Source: Megamerina dolium (taxonomy: Eukaryota; Arthropoda; Insecta; Diptera; Megamerinidae). Taken from it: a stretch of 64,000 nucleotides of DNA. The position numbers and the translations under genes are program-made. Location of the stretch: the NCBI GenBank assembly GCA_963854835.1, contig OY978529.1:47983821-48047820 (forward strand), in the 5' to 3' direction. The notes under the pieces are model-generated. The model saw nothing but the letters and a program-made list of their open reading frames with translations, did not search any database and had not been told where the DNA came from. Positions 1-13,665 of this stretch are shown piece after piece. Numbering within the stretch: position 1 is the first letter of the stretch; every line of letters starts with the position of its first letter.

Positions 1-478
1 ATATGTCCATAATTATCGAATGCTATTGACATTTCAGCAGTTTCCAGTTCAATTTTTGGGCAAAAAAAAGTTTGTAATCATCGCATGGTAGCGCTCGCCA
101 TTCACAGTAACGTTCCTGCCTTCGTCGTCTTTGAAAAAGTACGGCCCAATGACCGTACCGTAATGGCAGTTCTTGTACCGCTTATGGGTGCTCTTCACAC
201 CAAATACGGCAATTTTGATGGTTCACGTATCCATTCAACCAGAAATGAGCTTCGTCGCTGAAAACAATTTTCCGATAAAAAAGTGGACGATGCACTTTCT
301 TAACCGAGCATGAATTTTGATAAAAATAATTCAATAATCTGCAAGCAATAATCTGGATAAATTATGGACCAAACTGAACATGTTTGACAATAACATATTA
401 CACAAAAACAGCTGAACTGCCAAAACCAGTGTTGCCTTCGGCTTTGAGAGTGATTCTGAATGCCGAAAGTTGCTATTA
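1..478 (-). mobile_element. Truncated Tc1/mariner-type element (probable DD41D group), 5' part
   Basis: Read on the minus strand, bases 60-300 encode a transposase core with the motif FSDEAHFWLNGYVNHQNCRIW-like (first catalytic Asp in SDEAHF), then a frameshifted stretch resembling GPYFFKDDEGRN and VNGERYHAM. Bases 300-478 match the 5' non-coding end of the copy at 47,127-47,546 (shared words such as CAAACTGAACATGTTTGACA). The rest of the element lies left of the window. Stops and frameshifts show it is dead. The family is common in insects; the DD41D label is from knowledge of the family, because the second and third catalytic residues are outside the window. Confidence 0.7.
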
Positions 479-1962
479 TTTATTAAATATGGTTTTGACG
501 AATTTCCAGCGAGTTCAATAAAATAATTTCTGTTAAATCATTGTGTTTGTTAAGTGTTTTATTTGCACATTGTAATTTCAATATTTGTCAACATTTGCTA
601 TAAAAAAAAAGCTTCTGAAAAAATTCATTGGAAAAGCTCTGAAAAACTGACCTCGCAAAAGTTCTTCTGTTCGGGATCGGTTAACATGATTTGGTCCCTT
701 TCAATACTGTCTGAACTTTTAATATGCATACCAATTCTGGGACAGAAACTCAGCCAAGATTCTTCGGTGCCTGTAATGACAACTATTTGTTTATCTTATT
801 TTGAGATTTAACACTGCCGAAATGATAAATAACTCCTGATTTTTGTTGCTAAAATTATTTCAGTGTTATAAAGTTACGTTGGAACAAAAATTAGTTTTCT
901 ACAAGATTTACAAGTACTAAATGTCTTAATGGAACATTTGCTTAAGTTTTAAGGACAGAAAAACTATGTTCAACTTAAACGTAATTGTGCTAATGAATAC
1001 ATTTTGGCTTTATGTTGATTTACATAGAATTTGACAAAAAAGTCTTTCAATAGAGCTCCCACTAAGTAAGCTCTTGCTATAATTACTGCCATATTACTTA
1101 GTAATGTAAGAGTAAGCGAATTTAAGGAAACTGTCAGAGCTCTCGTATATTTGCATCATAATTCCAAGCATGTTGACAATTGTATCAGCTGAAAAATTAT
1201 GTTGGTAGAATTTATTGCTTGTATGTATATCCTCGTATGTTGATTTATGTATGAATGTAGGTAAAGCGCAGAATAGCATTTCCCAAATGCAACAGTCAGC
1301 AAACGTGGCTTCGTGACATTTCCGTTTGAAATTTTGTAAGCGCATTTCTAAGTAGGTCAATGCATGGCTAACATTGTTGCATGTATACGATATTGTGCAA
1401 AATTCACTTAACACTTTTGGATAATCAATGAATTAAGAGTTTCTTATCATCAAATTCGTTGGCAAAGTATGCTCTGTATGCATGTTTAAGAATTTTATAA
1501 TTTGTGAATGTTATGATAATTTACACGTACTTTCAACGATTGTTCTACAATTAATGCTAATCACTCCAAAGTAAGATTATAAAAATACTCTTGAAATGAG
1601 TAATCATTTGATTTCTACAAAATACTAAAAATCTGTCAAAAAACCGTTACTAGATGTAAGTTGGAACCTAATTTTGACTTTGAATACGCCTCTATGTCAT
1701 TAAGAAGCTTATTTCTCCCTAGTCTAATTGAATAAAGACAACAACAATGTGCATCTATTTACTTATTTATTTGATTATTCTATTTATCCATTGATTTAAT
1801 CCTTACCTTAGGTAGATGTGTAGTTTCTTTCATTCATTCTATTGGACCTAATCAGTAAAGTAGCTGGATTTTAACGTCACGAACGAAAATTCTTTCTAGG
1901 ATCATACGTAGGAGGTTTTTCTCAAAAACTGCAAGCGTATAAGCAATATGAAATATAATGTA
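479..1962. other. Intergenic AT-rich DNA
   Basis: I see no gene, RNA or transposon here. A 106-codon minus-strand frame (1,094-1,414) has no recognisable motif and is treated as chance. Confidence 0.5.
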
Positions 1963-3099
1963 TAGTAAAAAGAAATCCATTATTTTTACATTCAATTGAA
2001 GGTTTTATTCAGCATAGTTAAAATTATCCGACAGGTCAAATATGCACCGTTTTGTTCGATAACTTGTTGCCATTTTGAAGGTAATTTCATGATGCCACTC
2101 TCATAGAAACCCTCATCCCTATTGGAAAAAAACTGGGACAGTCGATTTCACTAACAAAATCATTCGCCATAGACAGGAACAGGTAGTAATCACTTGGTCC
2201 CAGTTCCGGACTATAGGGTGGATGCATAAGAACCTCCTAACCAAGCTCCCGGAGCTTCTGGCGAGTCACTATCGATGTGTGTGGCCTGGCGTATCCTGAT
2301 GGAACATAATTCCTCTCCTATTGGCCAAAGCTGGCTGCTTCTGGGCGATTGCTTCCTTCAGATTGCTTCCTTGTTGACGGTACAGGTCCGAATTAAGAGT
2401 TTGGCCGTAGCCAAACTCTTAACTGGAAGCAGCTCATAGTAGATGATCCCCTGCCAATTCCATCAAACACATAGCAAAACTTTCCTGATCGTCAATCCTG
2501 ACTTGGCCACCGTTTGCGCCGGCTCACCACGATTCGACCACGCCCGTTTTCGCTTGACGTTGTAATAACTGACCCACTTTTCATCACCAGTAACCACCAG
2601 CAGCTTCTTTTTGTATCCAGCCTTATTTAAATGATTCCAAACGGTTTTTTGTGCAATGTTTATCTTCTGGGCAATAGAAACAGTGATTACATGACGGTCA
2701 GACTCGACCATTTCCATTATTTTATCGATATTTTCGACAATTGGTCTTGCATCTTTAACATCAAAATTACCGGAACGGAATCGACGCAACCAAAATTGCA
2801 TGTGATTGGCTGTTACAGTATCAGGATCATAAACACTATTCATATTTTCAGCCGTCTGGTTTGCGTTTTCGCCTTTATCGAAGAAAAACTGTAAAATATG
2901 GCGTATTTTGTCTTTACTGGTGTCCATCTTTGACGCGTGCTCAAACAACACTGAGTCAAGCAATCACAAAACTGTCTGAAAAGATTATTTAGTACGAAAT
3001 CTTATCTTTCTAACGCCATCTAGCGGATCGCACTTATACAACGCGAGATACAGATTACTAAATCCGTCTATTGGAAAAATAATGGATATCTTTTTACTA
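1963..3099 (-). mobile_element. Mariner element, mellifera-like, copy 1 (inactive)
   Basis: Ends are inverted repeats flanked by TA: left TAGTAAAAAGAAATCCATTA, right the reverse complement with one change. The transposase reads on the minus strand from an ATG at 2,927 (MDTSKDKIRHILQFFFDKGE), followed by the helix-turn-helix region (ENIDKIMEMVESD, VSIAQKINIAQKTVWNHLN) and the first catalytic Asp in TGDEKW. About 35 codons are missing between GYKKKL and TGDEKW, where other copies have the WVPHELTQK linker. A stop follows LLCV at about 2,463. The second-Asp region (HQD...) near 2,290 is frameshifted. The 3' part (PPYSPELGPSDYYLF-like) is still legible around 2,180-2,230. The element sits in intergenic DNA. 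Confidence 0.85.
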
Positions 3100-6000
3100 T
3101 ACCTGATATTTCAATATAATAGGGTACTATTTTCATTACTGGAAGGAGTTAGTACCATAAAGTAATGTAAATCTTAAAGTGTTACTTTTTGTATTTTATT
3201 TAACAACCATCCTTGATCATTCGTCAAAACCTGAACAAACTCAAATAACAGACAGCACGAGAAGAGTACTTCTCTACATACATTTGGTGTAAGAGCATGA
3301 ATGTGTAAATTTAGTATAGTAGATACCTACATGTTTTTAGTCATTTGTCGTTTGCAAACACATTCAAAATTGTGCATTCGATGTGTGTGACCAATAGAAA
3401 ATTTATGTAATATGCAAATTGAATGTTTACGACTGTGGCAAGGATGCACCTATAGTATGCGTGTGATCTCGGATGTTAGTATGTACATATATATTAGAGT
3501 GTTACTTATATTGCAAAAAATAGTTTTCTTTTACGAACTCTGACAACAATCTCCTATGTTATTGTAAGACATGCAACAAATGTAGTATATTTTCTTCTTC
3601 TGCGGCGTTAATCGAAATAGGAATCTTGCATTAATTTTAGTACAGCTACTACAGTTGAATCAAATATGGAACGTAAACCCATGAAGGAAAACATTCTCGA
3701 AAGAAATGGCAATTTTTCAATTAAATTCGAGAGAGAAGCAATTATTACTTTCAATAAAAACATAAGAGGCCCTTAATTCGAAGAAATACCGTTTTTCATA
3801 TTGTTTTAAATGCTAGACAGTATCACAAAAAATTAAAATTCAATTTGTTTAAATTGTTTCGCACCCTGTAAAAACTGCTAAAATTATATTTTTCTTATAA
3901 TTTATTTTTACTTATTTTTCGAATTTTACAGAATGCCGAACAAAATTTCTTTTATAGTCCTAGAACACTCTCAAGATAAGTGTTCAGAAACGATTGGAAT
4001 AAATTTCATTTTTGTTTTCCTACATTATCGTGATATGATCCTAATAATCATGTTTGGTATGCAAAAAAAAATTTGTTTAAAATTTTTGTTCCACGTAAAA
4101 AGTCATAATAAATAAATTACTAATTTCGAAATCAAATAAAACGAAATTTTATATTTCGCTAGTAAAAACAGCAGCAACTTTTTGTGGTGTGGCATCTTAA
4201 TGAAAAATTTCCATGTACACACATACGTGCCAGTGTATGTTGGTGGGCAATGCATGTAACAACAACAACTATCCTATTTAAAGCAAGAGAAATATCAAAT
4301 GAATCTTTTCGATTTGTTAGGAAAAGTCGGCGCATTTATAAGCAATAGTATGTACCATATTCTCTCGACTTGGAGTTGTTAGTTTCATAGATTACAGTGA
4401 GCAGGTCAGTGTGACAAGTTTGAAAAGTGTAAATGGACCCATACACACACAAGCATTCGTACAAAAACACAATGCAAATATACAACGCATCATTACTGAC
4501 TTTGCTGTTTTGTTACGTATTATTCTCATATGCTGCTATTATGAGCGACAACGAATTTTTTTACTCAAGATGACATATAGTAGATATGTATGAAAGTACT
4601 CTACATATTTAGTGCCGACTATGGTTTTGCAGTCATATATTTGTATCGTTGCACTCATATGCATTTAGTCTTCTCCTTTCACACGGTGGAAATAGGAAAT
4701 GCATACTCGTATATTTGTAATTTTAACATCATTACCTCAGTAATACCAATACGACACAAAATTTCCATTAATTTCTATAAAAAAAGCGTTTTACTTGCAC
4801 TTTCCGCACTCTTTTATTGGTCGCTCCAATTGACATAGTATAAGTGCTTACGTAAGTGCTTGCAATGTAATGGCACAACTGTAATATTATTTGAAGAATG
4901 TCTTAAAGTTGATGAAAAACAGAATCATTAAACATAATTCGGTCAAATATTTCAAAAAATATCAAAAACAAAAAAAAGCTATTAATTTTTTAATGAAATT
5001 CAAATTGCGACCAAGGGTAAGGGAAGAGGAGAGCGTACTACTTCTTTGAATAGAATGAAATTCACAATTCATGTATGTGTGTCAGCAATATTTTATTACT
5101 AAATATAATTTTTTTGCAAACAAATACTTCAATAAAAGCTTTTGCTCATAAAAAATTATTTTCCAAAAATTTAATCAGATATAATGCACCTTCAGCTGTG
5201 TGTTTCAGACAATTTTTGTGTGCGGTGTACGGTGATATTTTCCATGTCACCACAACTGAAAAAAAATTTCAAAGAAATAGCACTGGAAGCTTACAATGCT
5301 TTCTGCACATTTACGCTTTGCCGCCATTTGCAAAGCAGCGTGTCTCACGTTTAAATTGGAAACCGATCGACTCCTTTATGATGTAAAAATGAAATGTTAT
5401 TATGAAAATAATAACATTTCTTGGAATATTCAATGCGCAATCACTTTTTGGTATTAGTTCTCAATACCCTCAGCATAAGCATGTTAATCACATGCTTACG
5501 CACAACTCATTAAATGTAACAAAAAAACGAAAGATTAATTTACTTGAAAATTTGCAAATGTAAAAATGTTAATTAAATTTTTGTTTCTCATGGAGATGGC
5601 TATATTGTTTTTGCCATTTGTCTTTCTGAGGCTTTTTCTATTTATAACTTTATTTGAAATTTGTTGTTGTTGTTGTTGTAATGGTTTTTGTATAAACAAA
5701 TTCAATGAAGCAAATCAAAACAAGAATTTGATAAAGCAACATAATTAATCAAACAAACGAGCACGTTACGATGCGTTGTAAGTGGTCGGTTACGAAATTT
5801 TAAGTCTATGTCAATGGAACAGTAATAATAAAACAGGTAAAAAAAAAATGAAAGGGAAAAAACGCACAGAAAAAAAAAAGAATTAAATAAGTAAATAAAT
5901 GCGGGCATCTGAAATAAACTGGAAATCAATTAAAAAGTTTTTTATCGGTGACGGTAAATTGTATAAATATGTTTACAAATGTATATACATACATCCAGGT

Positions 6001-6235
6001 ATATATTTATAAACCAAGGTATGTATTGTTTAATACTTAATAATCAGTAATTGGAACATTTTAACAATATCTTTGATGAAGTAGTCATTCTAAAAACGTA
6101 GCTATAGTCTTGATTGTGACGCTGTGACCATGGATCAGCTGTCGGACCCAACTAAGACATTGCTGTGTCTCAAATTTTAAAATAGTATTGCCATTCATCT
6201 ATTTTTTCCTATAGTGCAAACAGGAAACATTTACA
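3100..6235. other. Intergenic AT-rich DNA
   Basis: No gene or element recognised. Small open frames (for example 4,590-4,838 and 5,075-5,386, plus strand) have no motif and the composition of the surrounding non-coding DNA. Confidence 0.5.
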
Positions 6236-6319
6236 AAAGACTAAGTATGATGAATAACTTCAACTTGAGAATAGTCAAATGCGTCATTTTCTCACGCAGC
6301 CGAAGCATAATACAATGTG
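6236..6319 (+). pseudogene. LINE reverse-transcriptase scrap cut by a mariner
   Basis: One frame reads NNFNLRIVKCVIFSRSRSII, which resembles the segment just after the catalytic YADD in jockey/R1-type LINE reverse transcriptases (typically LN..KC..M.FSRSR.PI). The match ends exactly where the mariner TIR begins at 6,320. I infer that the mariner landed in, or beside, a dead LINE. The fragment is short, so the family is uncertain. Confidence 0.45.
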
Positions 6320-7474
6320 TAGTAAGAAGAAATCCATTATTTTTCCAATAGATGGCTTTAGTAATCTGTATCTCGCGTTGTATAAGTGCTATCGGGATAC
6401 GCTAGATGGCGTTAGAAAGATAGGATTTCATGCTAAATAAACTTTTCAGACAGTTTTGTGATTGCTTGACTTTGTATTGTTTGAGCACGCGTCAAAGATG
6501 GACACCAGTAAAGAGAAAATACACCATATTTTACAGTTTTTCTTCGATAAAGGCGAAAACGAAAGCCAGACGGCTGAAAATGTGTGAATAGTGTTTATGG
6601 TCCTGATACTGTAACAGCCAATCTAGTGCAATTTTGGTTTCGTCGATTCCGTTCCGGTAATTTTGATGTCAAAGATGCACCACGCTCTGGAAGGCCAATT
6701 GTCGAAAATATCGATAAAATAATGGAAATCTGACCGTCATATAAGCACTGTTTCTATTGCCCAGGAGCTAAACATTACAGAAAAACCCGTTTGGAACCAT
6801 TTAAATAAGGCTGGATACAAAAAGAAGCTCGATGTATGTGTGCCACACGAGTTAATGCAGAAAAACCTCAAGGACCGAATTTCCATCTGCGAATCGCAAC
6901 AAAATCTATCCATTTCTGAAGCGTATGGTTACTGCTGATGAAAAGTGGGTCACTTACGACAACGTCAAACGAAAACGGTCGTGGTCGAAGCGTGGTGAGC
7001 TGGCGCAAACGGTGGCCAAGCAAGGATTTACGGTCAGGAAGGTTTTGCTATGTGTTTGGTGGGATTGGTAGGGAATCATCTACTATGAGCTGCTATGAAT
7101 AATCTACTATTGGACCGTCTGAAGCAAGCAGTCGCCCAGAAGCGGCCAGCCTTGGCCGATGGCGTTGTCCTGTTCCATCAGGACAACGCCAGGCCACACA
7201 CATCGAGAGTGACTCACCAGAAGCTCCGAAAGCTTGATTCTGAGGTTCTTATGCATCCACCTTATAGTCCGGACCTGGCACCAAGTGATTACTACCTGTT
7301 CCTGTTTATGGCGAATGATTTGGCTGGTGAAATATTCGCCTCAAGAGAAGCTTGTGAAAATCGACTGTCGCAGTTTTTCGCCAAGAGGGACGAGGGTGAC
7401 CTGAATCGGATTATTCTAATTATGCTAAATAAAACCTTCAATTTAATGTAAAAATAATGGATTTCTTTTTACTA
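6320..7474 (+). mobile_element. Mariner element, mellifera-like, copy 2 (inactive)
   Basis: Near-full-length copy of the same family as 1,963-3,099 and 27,114-28,101. Ends are TAGTAAGAAGAAATCC and its inverted partner GGATTTCTTTTTACTA. The transposase starts at ATG 6,498 (MDTSKEKIHHILQF). Motifs in order are FRSGN, an HTH (VSIAQELNITEKPVW), ADEKWVTYDNVKRKRS with the first Asp, FHQDNARPHTS with the second Asp (7,170-7,205) and PPYSPDLAPSDYYLF with the third (7,258-7,302). Spacing between the last two fits DD34D. A +1 shift near 6,590 (after AENV), another near 6,730, a stop at about 7,070 and loss of the GQTLNS-type segment before MNNLLLDRL make it a pseudogene. Confidence 0.88.
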
Positions 7475-8284
7475 GACCTTAAATTATCCATTTTAAAATG
7501 TTCACGTAGTCAATATTAATAATTCCATATGACTATCATATAACTTCGTATTTCTTAAAGCGACTTGCCTACAGCAACTTCCGTGTATAGGTGTCGATGA
7601 AAATAGTCGTCAGAATTGTAATGGAAAAGCACGGGTCCACACAATTGACTTTATGCTGCGCTGTAATCAAACATGGCACCTAAATACGAGTATGTTCGAA
7701 GATGAGCGGATATTGTAAACATGCTATATTTACATATGTATGTATATACTCATTTATACATATGTATATTAATCAAATGAAAATATTTAAAATATGTGTA
7801 TCTATGTAAGCATATGTCATAGTAAATAATGTGGTTTTCGGAAAACTCAATTTTGTGTGAAGTTTTCTTTTTTTTTTTTTTCAAATATCAATTTATACAA
7901 GTACCTCCAATACAATATATACGTTTGCATATATATAGATATAATATGATTTATATAAAAGCACATAGAAATAGATCTTTAATTTATGAAAACTTATCAA
8001 AATTTAATCGAATATACGTTTATATATAAATTGAAACGTGTCTCACATACAAAGTAGCCATTTTTTTCTTGAGAGTGTTTCATATGCGATGGCAAAAGTT
8101 TATTTAAAGTTATCAAAATATAAAAAAGGAATATGCAATACTTACGTAAGAAATTCCAAACATTCAAGACAACACTATCCTTACATTCGGCATAGGGTGA
8201 TGAGCAAATCACGCCCATTTCTCGTTCATTATATAAACTATGTATACCTCATGCCAAATTTTGTCGGAATACTTCTACTAGGTT
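7475..8284. other. Intergenic DNA
   Basis: No gene recognised. It contains TATG/CATA-rich low-complexity sequence (7,725-7,800) and a T tract at 7,868-7,881. Confidence 0.5.
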
Positions 8285-8435
8285 AGAGACAGACGGGTAA
8301 ACGAACAGATGAACTGGCAGAAAGACGGTGAGGCGGTCAGACTGACAGATGGGCGAATATCTTCGGAGCAGCCTTTAGTTGTTTAATCAAAATTAATATA
8401 CCCTTGCACTTGTGTGTAGGGTGATATTGATTATG
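8285..8435. repeat. Possible decayed mini-me-like repeat
   Basis: The stretch has a degenerate GAC/GACAG-rich tract (GACAGACGGG, GACGGTGAGGCGGTCAGACTG) followed by ATACCCTTGCA and, 20 bases on, GTAGGGTGAT. The intact elements at 22-25 kb likewise combine a GTCC-type tract with TATACCCTGCA ends. The resemblance is weak and could be coincidence. Confidence 0.25.
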
Positions 8436-8795
8436 AGGCAGTGTATAAAAATGTATGTAGTTTTCAAACGCACATACACACATACACATATACACACGCA
8501 TATACATCTTTAACTTACCGGAAGTTTTATGTTGATTACCGTTAAAATATAACATGTTGATATGTGATATCTGGTGGCGTGACAGTTTTTCAATTTGGCG
8601 CTGTTGATTGCTATTGTATGTATACGAGTAAGTGTAACAGCTGCTACTGCACTAGCAGCTTATTTTGCAAGCGATGTCGTGACTACTTAGTATGGCAGTT
8701 TTTGACAGTGCTGCACGCAAAGGATGTTGGGAAATAATGGGTAACGTTCTTATTTATGTTTTTTTTTTTTTTTTTGAAATACCAACTGAAAATTT
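8436..8795. other. Intergenic DNA
   Basis: Nothing recognised apart from a CACATA-rich stretch near 8,470-8,505 and a T tract at 8,760-8,775. Confidence 0.5.
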
Positions 8796-9222
8796 CGAAG
8801 CGCATTTTCTGGAAAGTTGAAAAGACAGTTTGACACACACCATCTGTTTGTTGATTATAAGGTCGCTTTCGACAGTACGGTAAGGGATTATCTCTATACA
8901 AGAAGCTAATATCGTCTTTACAGAATGACACTGTATAACTCCCGTTGTGCAGTGAAAATTGGCCACCGTTTAATACCGAGCGAAACTTCAGATAAGGTGA
9001 TTCATTATCGTGCGATTTCTTCAATTTGATCATGGAGAAAATAATACGAGCGGCTGATTTACGACATACGCTCAATAGGCAGACCTTACCTCCGATGAAA
9101 AGACTGGAAAGTACTGGAGAAATTGACCGCGCTTGGAGTTTCTAACTGGCGCCAGCTAGCGAAGGCAAGAGTACGCTAGCGAAGCATGCTATATTCGCCC
9201 TGAATCCTAAAAGTAAGTAGTA
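8796..9222 (+). pseudogene. LINE fragment (RTE-like reverse transcriptase, internally deleted)
   Basis: Plus-strand frames give FVDYKVAFDSTVRDYLYT (RT motif A with its catalytic Asp), then RMTLYNSRCAVKIGHR..., a short piece around MEKIIRAADLRHT, then a jump to a C-terminal tail resembling GRPYLRWKDWKVLEK and LTALGVSNWRQLAKARVR. The catalytic YADD block that belongs between these is missing. Several frameshifts are present. The tail pattern is typical of RTE-like LINEs that end without RNase H; the clade is my inference. Confidence 0.6.
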
Positions 9223-9956
<734 letters not shown>

Positions 9957-10160
9957 TTTAATGGAAAAATAAGTCATAACATTAACCCATATAAGGTTAT
10001 TGAAATAAAAAAAAAATATATATTTTATATATAGCTTACCTCTTTTAAATGGAACCATCGAAAAGTAGGCGTTACTATATATTCATGTCGAAAAATATTT
10101 GCAACAATGTCGATACCGCAATTTATGGATACAGTAGAAATTACAAAATTTATTGCAATA

Positions 10161-10698
10161 ATAGCCTAGACAGACAGCAGCGGCAGCGGTAATCCGGATT
10201 AACGGCGCACTTAATCCGAATAAAATATTAACCTGACAGACGGCTGTATTGCGGATTTAGTAAACAGTTGATTGTTGTTTTATTAGGTTTGCTCACTTAC
10301 ATTACTATCAATACTATCAATTTTTGTCATGTGTCACTCTCGATATGAGAAAATATACAAGAAGTATGCGAACTGAAAACTATCAGAAACTTGTACAATG
10401 ACATTCACCGTTCGTAATTGACAGCTGGATTTATTTGTTCGCGGAACGCTTTTCATGTCGAAAACTGTTAACAATTGTTGAACGTTTTTTGTAGCGAACA
10501 CACCTATTGTTTTTTAAATGTGGTCGAGAAAAAATTCACAATAGAAAACAGCTGTTAATTTTCAGCAGTGTTGCCATCGAAAATTATTCCAATCCTCTTT
10601 AATTTTGAGAATTAACTCGTAGAGCTAATGCGGATTAGCTGCAGTTAATTCGAATTAAATCGTTAATCCGTATTAACACTGCCGTCTGTTAGGGCTAT
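10161..10698. mobile_element. MITE with long imperfect inverted ends
   Basis: The left end (ATAGCCTAGACAGACAGC..., through GGATTAACG and TTAATCCGAAT) pairs with the right end read backwards (ATAGCCCTAACAGACGGC..., GGATTAACG, TTAATTCGAATTAA) over about 55 bases. No transposase coding is visible inside. A second, direct copy of the terminal motif (CTGACAGACGGCTGT, ATTGCGGATT) lies at 10,232-10,260. The superfamily is not clear from the ends, and no convincing target-site duplication can be called. Confidence 0.7.
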
Positions 10699-11974
10699 AA
10701 GGGAAAAAGGAGGTACATATTCACAGGACGCACACAAAATAAACAATTAACAATAAAATATCTCATTTTTTCTAATTAAAATTTATTTTATATTTTCTTT
10801 TTTTCTTTAACTAATCATCTATTTATAATTTACATTTAATATAAACTTGAAAAACATTTTAAAGCCTTAATGAAATTTGTTAGAAATTTATTATTTACAT
10901 AAATTATTAAAATTCCATTCAATTTCTTAATCAGGTCGTTGAAAATTAACAACTAACTGTATTTTTTTTTACTCTTTATATTTTTAACATCAGTGCCATT
11001 AAATCATTTTTGATATAATATTAGAAATGAGTACACAAATAGAAACCAAAGTACAATACAAACAAAAAAAGGCGTTACTTTAAAAAAAAAAAAGTGCTTA
11101 GTAAGTATTGTGAAATTATACCTAAGTACATACTATTTTTTATCTGATGAGGGTTAAATGCATAATTTGTAACCTCAAGCATAAGATTTTTTATTCTACG
11201 AGATTTTTATGTGTGTGTGTGTGTGTATGTGTATTTTTATGTATGGTATTTACATATACATATGCAAATTTAATTTATTTGCATACATATACATTTGTAT
11301 ATTTGCTGGTGTGTTTATACAATATATGTGGTATCTTATCGAATCGCAATATTTGCAATAAAAATGTTTATATCGTTTTTATTTACTACTTACATATACA
11401 ATAAGCATTTGTTTTTGCACATACCCAGCATCGCATTCAAATAACAATTGGCGCTTTGATACAATGCTCAAATGCTCAGTTTTGAAAATAATTGCTTTAG
11501 TGATGCCTCTATAAAACTACCATATGCAGGTTTGAGAATATATAATTCATTTAAAGAACCTAGAATGTAACTACTTAATAATCGATAGAATTATTGTGAA
11601 AATTTAACAAGCGCAACAATACTGAAAAAGAAACCAATGACCAATGTTCTTTGGCTTTCTTTAGATTAGCTTTGCTTTATAACCAAATTACGCCATTATC
11701 TGGCATATTATAATAATAGATAAAGATTTTTAATAATAATGGTTGATGGCAAACAATGCCAAGCGATTTTTCAGCGCAGCAACGCATAAACAAAATTTTC
11801 GCATTTCATACAGAAATGCTTTTGCTTTGCGTGCAAGTTATTTACTTCGTTTAATATGCGTATTTCAAATAATTTCCAGCATTACAAATTGTCATAGAGC
11901 ATCATTCAATTTGAGGAGGTAGACAAGGCGACAAACGGGCTCTATAGAAATTACATCCCTGCTCTATGTCTTCT
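10699..11974. other. Intergenic AT-rich DNA
   Basis: No gene recognised. It holds a short GT repeat (11,211-11,226) and several A/T runs. Confidence 0.5.
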
Positions 11975-12225
11975 CCTTTTCTTCTTCTTCTTTATTATAG
12001 GATTAAACCCTGTTTTTCAAGAAATTTTGTACAAAAGATACAACTTGTTTGGATTCTATGTAAAAAAAATATTAGTTTTCGGTAGAAGCTGGATGCCCAA
12101 CACTCATTCCAGCGTTTGGGAGGGCGTCCAGGCGGCCTCGTAGTCATCGGTTTTCCCGTCATTACAGATTTAGTCAACCTATTGTCGGGCATACGTAGCA
12201 CGTGATTTTTCCATTCCCTACTTCG
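11975..12225 (-). pseudogene. LINE 3' end
   Basis: On the minus strand the frame reads LRMPDNRLTKSVMTG, then RPPGRPPKRWNECW, the arginine-rich tail seen at the C terminus of RTE/CR1-type LINE proteins. This is followed by about 100 bases of untranslated sequence and a 3' terminus of AATAAAGAAGAAGAAGAA (11,980-12,000). A microsatellite-like end fits a LINE 3' terminus. The element is heavily 5'-truncated. Confidence 0.6.
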
Positions 12226-12980
12226 GGCAAGACTAGAAATTTACCAAAATGATACTTTATATGCTCATAGAATAACAATTGCCTCGGATACAAATGATAC
12301 AATCGATGACGACCCTGCTCTATGTTCTCTAAAATACTTTTTTACATTACCCATAAAAAGCAATATATTCGAATATCTCTGAAGCACACCTATTGTATCC
12401 AATTCCTCAATTAATATGCTTAAGTATTCACTCAAAGGAAGGAAAAAGAAGCAAAGAACAAACAACTAACATATACTAAACATTTTTGACAGTTCCTACA
12501 AATGCCAGCTTGCCGAAGGAGCATGCATTTAACACTATCAAGTCCTGCCGAATAGCTGGCCATATCTAGAATGAAAAGCAATTAAGAAATTGCAAAAGTA
12601 ATAAATTAATTTGACCCTTTTCAAGCTATTGTTCAATAGAGCTGCGATAAAACTTCAACAGTACTTCAAGAATATCTTAAAGAAGCATTTTTAAACTCCA
12701 AATTAAACTTTCCATTTTGAAGCTTCCATAAGGTCTTATAACAACTGTTCAGGTAGGAGCATTACTACCTACAGGAACTTTTATGGATGTAAAAATAATT
12801 TCACCAAAGGTATAGAAAAAGCCTTCTAATCGAGCAAAATATTATTTACGATGTCAAATGCACATGTACATTTAATTGCAATAAACTTCAGAGTATGAGC
12901 ACCACTGCACTGAACTGCTAGAGTGTTCAGATATTAATTTTAATATTGTCTATAAAATGCTAAAATGCTAATAAAAAGCA
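12226..12980. other. Intergenic DNA
   Basis: No gene recognised. Confidence 0.5.
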
Positions 12981-13150
12981 CATTTCTAAATTATTTTGAA
13001 AGAATAGTAATCAAATCAAATGAAATCAAGCCTATCCAGGTTATATTCACCCTTAAACGTAGCATCTGTCCACCCGTAAAACTCAATGATGTAAATATTT
13101 CGCAGTGTAACGAAACTAAATACCTAGGCATGCACCTCTATAGCAAACTA
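12981..13150 (+). pseudogene. Jockey-type LINE reverse-transcriptase fragment
   Basis: The frame gives IKSNEIKPIQVIFTLKR, CPPVKLNDVNI and ETKYLGMHLYSKL. This matches the layout of the RT thumb region of jockey-clade LINEs (INE.K..QV.FTLKR..CPPV.LN....Q....KYLGMHLDR.LTW). Only about 50 codons remain. Confidence 0.65.
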
Positions 13151-13665
13151 ATTAAGTATTTCTGAATGTTATGAATACAGATTGCATATAAAAAGAGATT
13201 AAAAAAAAAAAATTATTTTCAATTCCAACGAGGTCATGAATTGCCAATATTTGCAGGCGAGTAATGTGATTTTTCAGACTTGGCAAACATTTGTTTTCTT
13301 GCAAATTTAAAATGGAAAGTACAATCATATTTTCCTATGTTTCTGCAAGCTTGTTTCAAGTTAAGTCAAACATTATTTCATAAGCTGATATAGTTGAATA
13401 TTTTTTCCTACTGGGTACTTATATATGTACATACTTCTTATATGTGGATACGCGAAATGTATATATACACATGCATGTGTGTGTGTGTGTGTGTGAGAAT
13501 ATATATATAGTATACGAGTATGTGAAGAATTGAAACATATGTAAGTCAGGCTTTTACTTTTCCTTAAATCTACCGATGTTAAATGGATATTTGCTTAAGT
13601 GTATCAATGTGTGTGAGTCAGTGTGCGTGTGTGTGTGAACGTTATTTGGTAATATAGTTTGATTT
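13151..13665. other. Region downstream of the dpr-family stop codon (possible 3' UTR)
   Basis: On the minus strand this follows the dpr TAA stop (13,666-13,668), so it may be 3' UTR. I cannot place the poly(A) site. It holds GT repeats at 13,475-13,494 and 13,607-13,637 (interrupted). Confidence 0.4.

Noticed and set aside
1094..1414. 106-codon minus-strand open frame
   Set aside because: No motif, no splice context and composition like the flanks.
5075..5386. 103-codon plus-strand open frame
   Set aside because: No recognisable domain or gene context; treated as chance.
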